Below are positions 19,901 through 28,900 of a DNA stretch of 36,385 bases, one piece after another. The number at the start of each line of letters is the position of its first letter. Position 1 is the first letter of the stretch. The notes below the pieces were generated by a model. That model did not search any database. It saw only the letters and a program-made list of their open reading frames with translations, and was not told the DNA's origin. This stretch comes from Strigomonas culicis (lineage: Eukaryota; Euglenozoa; Kinetoplastea; Trypanosomatida; Trypanosomatidae): assembly GCA_000482145.1 (NCBI GenBank), contig AUXH01000137.1, forward strand, positions 1 through 36,385, written 5' to 3'. Position numbers and translations under genes: made by a program.

Positions 19901-22900
19901 CGGCGTGCCGCTGAAGCCGATGCGCTTCTCGAAGAGCATGGAGGACCCGAGCTCGTGGCCGCAGGCGCTGATCTTGAGCTGCTGGAAGTTCATGGTGCGC
20001 GGGAAGATGCAGGAGCAGAGATAGTAGTGCACCACCTCCGGCACCTGGCGCAGCACGCGGTGCAATGCTTGCATCTGCACGCGGTCCGACACCTGCAGCT
20101 GCGACAGCGGCACGCCGGCGCCCTCCTCCCCGTCGCGCGGGTCGCGGCGGTCCGCCTGGCTGAGTGCGAGCCAGCGGCGGTACAGCACGGCGGCCGGCCG
20201 GTGCTCCTTGGGCCCCGCCTGCCGCGCAAAGTCCTGCTTCAGCTGCGTCAGCAGCCCCCGCACGTCGCGCGACCGCAGCCCCTCGTAGCGGTACGCGAGC
20301 ACGGTCAGGCCGATCACGACGTCGGGGTGCGCGAACTCGGAGCTACGGCTCGGCACGTCCTTTGCGACGAAGGGAACCGCCATCACCTGGCGACTGTAGG
20401 GCATGCGGTCCTCCGCCGTGCGGCCAACGCCACCGCCACTGCTGCTGCTACTCGCCATGTCACTCGGACGTAGCAGGCCGAAGCCGACGCGGTCGATCTT
20501 GGCCAGCACGTGCGGCAGCAGCCGGTGCAGCCAGTCATGGCTGAGGTTCAGCAGCTTCAGGCTCGCGGACGTCAGGTGTGCGTTCAGAAAGGCGATCGCC
20601 TCCTTGGTCGCCGCGCAGTCCTTGGCCGGCGAGTGCAGGAAGGTCGTGGTGTGGTGCTCAAAGTCCAGCAGCGAGCGCGGAAAGAGCTGACCCTGTGGGC
20701 CTTCTCCTTCCTCCAGCTCTTCCTCGCCCCACACCGGCACCTCCTCCACCGTCCCCAGCGCGACCCGCTCCTCGACCAGCTGCTCGTACAGCCACAGCTG
20801 CAGCCACGGCACGAGGGCGGGGAGCAGCGCCGCCTCGTAGTAGACGAGGTCGAGCAGCACCAGGTGCGGCTCCCGCTGCAGCGCGCGGCGGTGGAAGCCG
20901 TCCTGGATGGCCGTGCGCACCGTCGCCAGTCGCGCCTGCCGCAGCGCCTCCTTCCGTCGACGCTGGGCGATGTGCTTCGTTGGCATCGTCGCGGCGGAGC
21001 GCGCGGCCTCCGTCGAGGCCCCCTGCTCCTGCAGCGCGTAGGAGGTGGAGGAGAAGTAGTTCCCCTCGCGCAGGTTCATCATGTCCTGCACGTCCTCCGT
21101 CGCCCGGCCTTGCTTGAAAAAGAAGATGGCGTCCAGCAGGTGAATCGGCAGCCGCCACCGCGGCCCGCTGAGGTCGATCGGGTGCTTCAGGCCGATCGGG
21201 AAGTTCAGCTCCGACCGCAGCGGGTGCAGCAGCACGTCCACCTCGTCCATGATGAGCACGCCGCGCTTCCACAGCTGCAGGATGGGCGTGATGGCGTCCG
21301 CGAGGGCGGACCGCTGCACCGTCTTGCGCAGCAGTGTCTGCGCGTGGGAGGTCTGACGGTCATCCACGTCGCCGCCGCTGGCCTGCTGCAGGTCGCTCGT
21401 CTCCACCGTGTCCAGCACGTGCAGCTGTTCGATCCCCTTCAGAAAGAGCGACTTGACGCACTCCGGCGCCGCGATGACGACCGAGCGGTCTTCCTCCGCC
21501 GACCGCAGCTTCTGGTAGAGCAGCTCGATGTCCGCGTCGTCCTCGCTGAAGTTGCGGTCGAACTGGATCGAGTAGATGTGCTTCACGAGCACGACGCCGA
21601 AGCAGCGCCGCAGGATGCCGCGCGTCTGCTCCAGCAGTGAGGTCGGCATCACCTGCATAACGAGGTGCGCGCCGTCCGCCAGCATCAACGCGAGCAGCGG
21701 CCCGACGACGGTCGTCTTGCCCTGGCCCATGATCATCTGCTGCACGCGGCTCTGGCCGCGGTGGATGTTCGCCACGAACCAGTTCACCATCTCCACCTGC
21801 CGCGCGCGCAGCATGATGTTGAAGAGGAACTCGAAGAGCAAGAAGCGGGGGTCCAGCGTCAGCGTCAGCGCGGCCGACGTGGGGGAGGCGGCCACGTAGT
21901 GGCGCTCCGCCAGCAGCAGGTCCAGCGCCGCGGCGCAGAGCAGGCGCAGGCGCTCCCGCAGCACCTGACAGACCTCCGCCGAGAGCGCCACCGGCTCGCG
22001 CCGCCCCTGCGCGCGGCGCTCCGCCAGGATGCCCTTGAGCACCCCCGGCTGCACCTCCAACGAGAACTGCTGCGCGAGCGCGTACACGAGCGCCTCCGCC
22101 TCCCGCTGCGGGTGCCCGTCGGCCCCGCCGCGCAGCAGGTGAATCAGCTGCACGAAGGAGAGCACGTGCTGCAGCGCAAGTGCGCACTGCTCCACAAAGT
22201 AGAGCCGATGGCACGTCAGCAGCAGCAGCACGAGCAGCGCGCGTAACGTGGACAGCTTCTCCATCATGAAGGGGTTGACCGCCATCAGCTCCGCCTCCAT
22301 CGCGGTGCTCAACAGACTGCCGCACACCCACTCGTACGACACCGGCGTGCGGTCCCGCGCGGCGAGCCGCAGCTGATGCAGCTCCCACGCCTGCCGCGCC
22401 GCGTCCGTCGCGGGGTCGCTGCCGGGCGGCGGCGCCGCCGCCGTGTTCACCACCGCGCGGACAGTGTCGGACAGCTGCGCCAGGCGGCGCTCGTCCGCCG
22501 CGCGGAGGGCCGCCAGGCGCGCGCGGCACGCCTCAAGGTCCTGCTGCATCGCCTGAACGGCGGCATCTAGTTGCGCGTAGCTCGTGCACGAGAGCAACGC
22601 ATCGATCTTTTCCGTCTCCAGCGCGGCAAAGTGGTAGCGCGCCTGCTGCGTCTGCTGCCGGCGGAAGCAGCCCGCGTCCTCGGCCAGGCGGCGCAGCATA
22701 TCCTGCGACATGGGGAGCTGCGCGAGCGGGTGCCGCAGGAGGTCGAAGGGCAGCTCATCCATCGCCGCTCCCTCGCCGTCTGCTGCTGCTGCTGCTGCTG
22801 GACGCTCTTCGATAATGATGCTGCCCGTCAACTCCAGCTCCTGGAGCGGGCGGCTGCTGAAGGCGAGCAGCGTGCGGCGCCGCTGTTCAGGCCGCTCGCC

Positions 22901-25900
22901 AAAGTAGGCGAGTGGGAAGTCTGCCTCGCAGAGCTGCAGCTGCGAGGCGCCGGTGTCGGCCGGCAGGATGCGGCTCTCCCGCAGGTGGTCGAACATCCGC
23001 ACCATGACGGTCCGCTCCGTCGGCACGCGCGCGAGATAGCGGGTGCGCGACTGCCGCGCGCGGTGCACGTGCGTGGCAGAGGCACGGTCCTCCGCATTGA
23101 ACACCTCCTTCGCCCTGCGGTGGATCTGATCGAAGAAGTCCGGCACGTCGCTGCGGCGCAGCGGCATGTCCCCGTTCAGCACGTCCATGTTCTGCAGCAG
23201 CGCGCTCTCCGCGGTGCCCGTACCGCGCGAGAGCCCCGCGCGGTCGCGCACCCCGCTGAGGGAGGGCCACTCGGCGGGTCCACTGAGCTCCAGGAGCTGC
23301 AGCACGGTCGCGCACCACGACAGCCGCACCTCCTGTTCGCCCTCCGCGACCGCCTCGCGGCCCCAGCGCGCGTGGCGCAGCTGGAACCACCGCGCCAGGA
23401 GCGGGCCCAGCGTTCCCGCCACCGGCTTCGCGAGGAAGGACGATTGGAGGTCGCCCTTCAACAAGCTGTAGAGGAACAAGAAGCCCAGCCGGGTGTTGGA
23501 GCCGCCCTCCTCGTCCATCAGCAGCTGGTCGGACCAGATGAACTCGATCAGCTTGCCCTCGTTGAGGTTCTCCGCCGTCGGCGGGCGGTACGTGACGCGC
23601 CGCAGCTTCTGCCCGCTGATCTTCTCCCACGACGGCAGCAGCAGGCGGTCCCACGGGTAGCCGCAGCGGTCCATCGCCGGCGTCTTGATCGCCACATCGC
23701 GCGTCTCCGCCTCCGGGTGGTCTTCCTCATCCGCGGTGCCACTCCCCGGGGCGGTGCGCTGCAGCAGCCCGGCGTACAGCTCGAGCTGCGAGCGCACGAG
23801 CGGCACGGCCTTGGTGCAGCGCTTCACGAGGTCGAGCAGCTCCTTGCGGTGGAGGCGGCAGTCGCGCGAGACGTGGCGCGCCTTGCGCAGGTACCCCTGT
23901 AGCTCGTCCGCGAGCGGCCAGCGGTACGCGTTGGTGCTGTACTGCACCGCGTGCGCCAGCTTCAGCCGCACCGCGTGCGCGTCTGGATACGCGTCCGCCG
24001 CGGTCCGCTCGAACAGATGGAACATGAAGGCTTCCTCACTCGAGAAGGCGGTGTCCGTGTAGCACGACTCGAGCGTGCGGAGCGCGCCCGCGTAGTGCTG
24101 CGTCGCGCACTGCAGCACCGCGTAGTAGAGCGAGGCGGCCAGCGTGGCGGGGGTGACGAACTGCAGGCTGGAGTGGATCTGGAAGCGGTACACCGGCGAC
24201 GCGACCGACTCGCGCCAAATGTACGACGAGCGGTCGAAGAGCAGCAGCGTGTGAAACGGGTCCCCGTCGATGGGCATCGGCGCGAAGTCGTGGTTGGGCA
24301 CCATGAAGCTCATCTCGCGCGTCGTGTTGCAGAGCAGCAGGTGCTGCTGGAAGGCGCCCTGCAGCGCCCGCACCTGCCCCAGGAGGTGGAGCTGGCGGCT
24401 GGCGGCGTCCCCGGGGCCACCGCACGGGCTAACAAAGTCCTCCAAGTCCGCCACGTACCAGTCGGGCTGGTCCGCGAGGTGCAGGCGGGCGCGCCCAACC
24501 GCATCCGCACTTTCCAGCACCGCGAACTTGACGCGCAGACGCGGCAGCTCCACAAACGCCAAGCGGCAGCGGATCCCTTCCGCTGATACAACGACACCGC
24601 GTGAGTGGTCTTCCTCCTCGTTGTTAGAGCCACGCGGTCCTTCGCAGTCGATCGGGCGGCCCCACACGAGAATGTGTGAGCAGTCCTCCACGCACGTGAA
24701 AAGCTGCAGCAGCGGTCGCAGCGCCGCGCACCGGCGCAGGTTCAGCAGCACCAGGTCATCGCTCTCCAGCTGCAAGGGCGGCCGCGCCGACCCAGTGGCC
24801 GGGGCAGCGGTGGGGTGGGTGGCCGCCGCCGCCGCCGTGTAGAACGCCTCCACGAGCGGCTGCACCGTGCGCGCATTCGCCGGGCTGGATACCCACGCGA
24901 TCACCTCCGAAATGTCACTCACGCGGACCGCGCCGCTGCTCGGGTCGGTGGTGGTGGTCGCCTCCTGCTGCGTGCGCCTGCTGTACGCCGCGAGGAGGTG
25001 GCGGCACAGCGGCTCCGGGTACTGCAAGAAGTTGGCGTGTAGCAGCGCGGCGTCCGCCACCAGATGCACCTCCGCCTCCTCATCCACCGCGGACATCGTC
25101 ACCGCCACGTCTGCCGCTGCCTCTTGCGTCCCATCCTTCTCCTTCGGGGGCGCTCCTGTCGCGGCGCTGATGGGCGTATAGGGCTTGTGCGGATCGCGGC
25201 GCACAACCACCATGTGGCTGTAGTCCGGCTGCGCCTGCCGCCGCGCGCCAAAGTGCACCTCGATGAGGTAGTTAAACCACGGGTCACTCCCCGCGCCGGC
25301 GCCGGGCGTCGGCCCGACGTGGACGTCCCGCGCGCCGCTCGTGTCCTCCGTGATGGCGTACCCGCGCAGGACGCCGTCCTCGCCCTGCCACAGCATGAAG
25401 GCCTCCAGCAGCACGCTCGGCACGAGGCCCTGCAGCAGCCGAGACGGCAGGTACATCTCCCGCCCCCGGATCGCGTCGTTGTAGCGGTGGATCTCGAGGC
25501 TGCTCTCGCGCTGGATGCGGCGGGCCAGGTCGCCACCCTGGAAGGCGGTCAGGTGCAGCGACTCCCGCGCGCGCGTCTTGGACGAGAGCGCGACGCTGTG
25601 GAGGCAGTAACGCTGGTTCGTCGTGAAGACGAGCGATCGGTACATCTTGCGGGCGTGCGGCACGAGGTTGTGCACCTCCAGGTACGGCTGCGGGGCGTCG
25701 TAGGCGACCGCCTCCTTCCACGTCGCGCGGTCCTCCTCCCCCTCGTACTGCGGCGCGTCGTTCATCAGGAAGTGCATCTCCGGCACCGGCGAGGGCTGCT
25801 CTGCTGCCGCTGGCTCCTTCCGCTGCGCCGCGAGTGGCGCGAAGCGGATCTCCGTGAAGGCGCCCTGCAGCGCCTGCCGCAGTAGGTCGACCGCCCAGCG

Positions 25901-28900
25901 CTCCTCGCGCACCGGCCACGGCAGGTCCTCCTCCACCGCGACCGCGCGGTCGTACGTGACGCCGTTGAACACGGCGCTCTCGACCGGCTCCTTGGGGAAG
26001 TTGCCCGCGATGAGCAGCGGGCTGTGCGCGCCCTGGTCGGCCAGCGACGGCGGCGCGGTCCACTCCACGACGTCGTACACGGTGCCGACGATGTGCACCC
26101 AGTGGCGGTGCTCGTGGCGGTTGACGAGCCCGCACTGCAGCATCTCCTTCCCGAGGACGGTCTCGAAGTCCGTGAAGTGCGACATGCTGTCCGGCACCGG
26201 CTTCAGCTCGTCGTTGCGCCAGAAGAGCTCGCAGGTCTGCGCGTGGAAGCGCAGGCCGGTGCCGGCGGGCCCCTTGTACGTCCCCGGGGAGGTGGTCCGC
26301 CAGCCGCCGCCGCCACCACCCAGGTCCTCCAGGTTCGTGGTGCTCGCGACGAGGGAGCCGAGGCCGCGGCCCTGGCCGCCCTGTGCCGCGGGCGCGCGCT
26401 TCTCGTCCTCGTGGTCGAGCAGCACACACCGCACCACGGCGGTGAAGACGTCATCGCGCCGCGCGTCGCGGAGCCCGTCGAGGTAGTGGATGATCTGCAG
26501 GTGGTCTTCCAGTAGGTCGTGGAACAGCACGTGCTCCATCACGTCCGCGGGTGGCAGCTTCAGCTGCCGCGACTCCGTCGTGCTCTTCGGGTCGCTGTGG
26601 AAGAGGTTTGGCATGCGCACCGTGTCGCTGTGCTGGCGGCTGCGGATGTGCACAAAAACGGCGCGCCGGCGGCCGCCGCTCATCATGAGCCGCTTGCCCT
26701 CCTCCAGCATCTCCGTCGTCATGCGGGATGTGTCGAGGCCCTGCGCCTGCAGGAAGCGCATCACCTTCTCCTCCGGCGTCAACAGGTCGTCGCCCTCGCG
26801 GGCCGCGAGCTGCGTCCGCTGCATGCCCATCCCGAAGCCGTGGCGCGCGCGCACAAAGGTGGAGGACTGGAGGAACTGCTCCAGTGAGGCACAGGCGGCA
26901 TCGCTGTCGCCGTCGAGCAGCCGCAGCCCCTGCCACAGCGTGCGGTCGACCATGCTCTTGTAGGAGTAGACGACGCACTGCGTCGGCGTGTCCGCGTTGG
27001 CCTCGCTCTCCTGCAGCCAGCCCTGCAGCAGCGGCACAATCGTCTCCTGCAGCAGCCCGAGGAAGGTGCGGCTGTAGGCCCGCACGACGGCGCCGTGGTG
27101 CCCCATCCCTCGCTCCAGCACGAAGCGGCAGAAGGTGAGAACGTCGCGCACGAGGTGCACCATGAAGAGCACAAAGGACGCGTTGGCGCTGTAGACGGAG
27201 CTGGGGCCGAGCTCCGTCACGCTGCGCAGGAGACGCTCCAGCGGCCGCAGCACGCCCGCCGGCGCGTGCGCCATCTCGTTCAGCAGGAGGCCGTAGGTCG
27301 TTCCGAGGCAGTCCTCGTCGTTGCGCTGGCTGAAGTCGCCGCGGAGGTGCGCGCGCTCCACCGCCTCGCGCTGCTGACGGTTGAGACGCACCGGCGTGCT
27401 CTGCACCTCGGCCGCCGCCGCCTGCCGCTCCGCGCCGACGTAGGTGGCGGGCTCGAAGAGCAGCGCCCGGAGGACGGCCTGCACCTGCGGCTCGAACAGA
27501 TACGTGTGGCGGTCCTGCGACGCAAAGAACTCGAGCAGCAGCGGGATGCGGATGTACGGCGTCGTGAGGCACGACAGCAGCACCTCCGCCTCCTCCGCGT
27601 TGAGCGCGCCGCCGAACTTGGGCAGGCTCGCGGCATGCAGTACGTCGTCCTCCGTCGGCCGCTCCACCTCGATCAGCTTGTCGACTGCGATGGGCGAGTG
27701 CAGCGCCAGGCCCTCGCCGTAGAGCACCTCGCGGTCGCCGAAGCCCTTCACAAGGATGTCCGCGATATCCATGTCGCGGCCGCGCACCATGCCGCACTCC
27801 CACCGGGGCCCCACCGGCCGCGTGCGCCACCCGGCGCTCATCTGGCGCCCGGGGGTGTCCTCGTCGAACGACAGCGTCCACGACGCGAGCGGGTCGGCCT
27901 CCTTGCGCCGCCGCAGCAGCTGCGCGTCGCGCATCTCCATCGTGCCGAGGAACTTCGCGAGCAGCACCATGTCGCGCAGCATGGTGTACTCCGGGTGCTC
28001 CCGCGCGAGCGGCGAGCGCGCGCTGCAGAGCCAGTCCGCCAGCTTGTCCATCTCGGAGCTGCCGGCGACGAGGCCGCCGGAGGCGTCGAGGGCGTAGCCG
28101 GCGTTGTCCAGCACCAGCCGCAGGAAGGTCATGGTGCTGTCCGTCTTGCGAACCTCCAGCTTGTCCGGCATGCGCATGTCGAACAGCTCGTGGCGGTACG
28201 CCTGCTTCTGGTACGCGATGTAGCGCAGCACGGCGGAGCGGATGAGCAGCTGCGAGGGGTTCGTCAGCTCCAGCGTCGCGGCCACCGTCGCGAAGTCCAA
28301 GTTGCCGCGGCCGAGCGTCGTGGACGGGTAGTAGCCGCCGTCGCTGCCCAGCAGCATCGCTACCATACACGCCTTCACGCTCCCCTCCGTCTGGCGCAGA
28401 ATCGCGTCAAAGACAAGGAGCATCGTCATGGCCATCAGGCACCGCTCCGCGTCGTAGCTGCGCGTCGGGGTCTCCACCGCCTGCCACGCGTTCGCGAGCG
28501 AGAGCATAAGGAAGTAGATGCACTCGAGCAGCTCGACCTGCACATCCGCGGCGCCGTCACGCGCGGGGGGGAAGCGGTCCTCCGTGTAGAAGCGCGCGAC
28601 CGTGCGGCCCTCCAGCGGCGGCACAGTGGCATCGGGCGGCAGTGGGACGGGGACCAGTGCCGTGAAGACCCACGAGATGTACTCGATGATGTGCATCTGG
28701 ATGGCGACGCGCGACGCCGTGCCGCTGTGCGCCGCGCGCGCCCACAGCGACGCGACAATCGTGTTGCTCGTCCGCAGCACCTCATGCAGCGTCGCGTAGC
28801 TCGTCGCCGGGGCGAGGTGGGAAATGTCCGCGAGCGCGGGCACGCTCGTCGCGTAGGGCTTGCCGCAGTAGCCCGTGGTCGACACGGGCGGGAGGAGCTC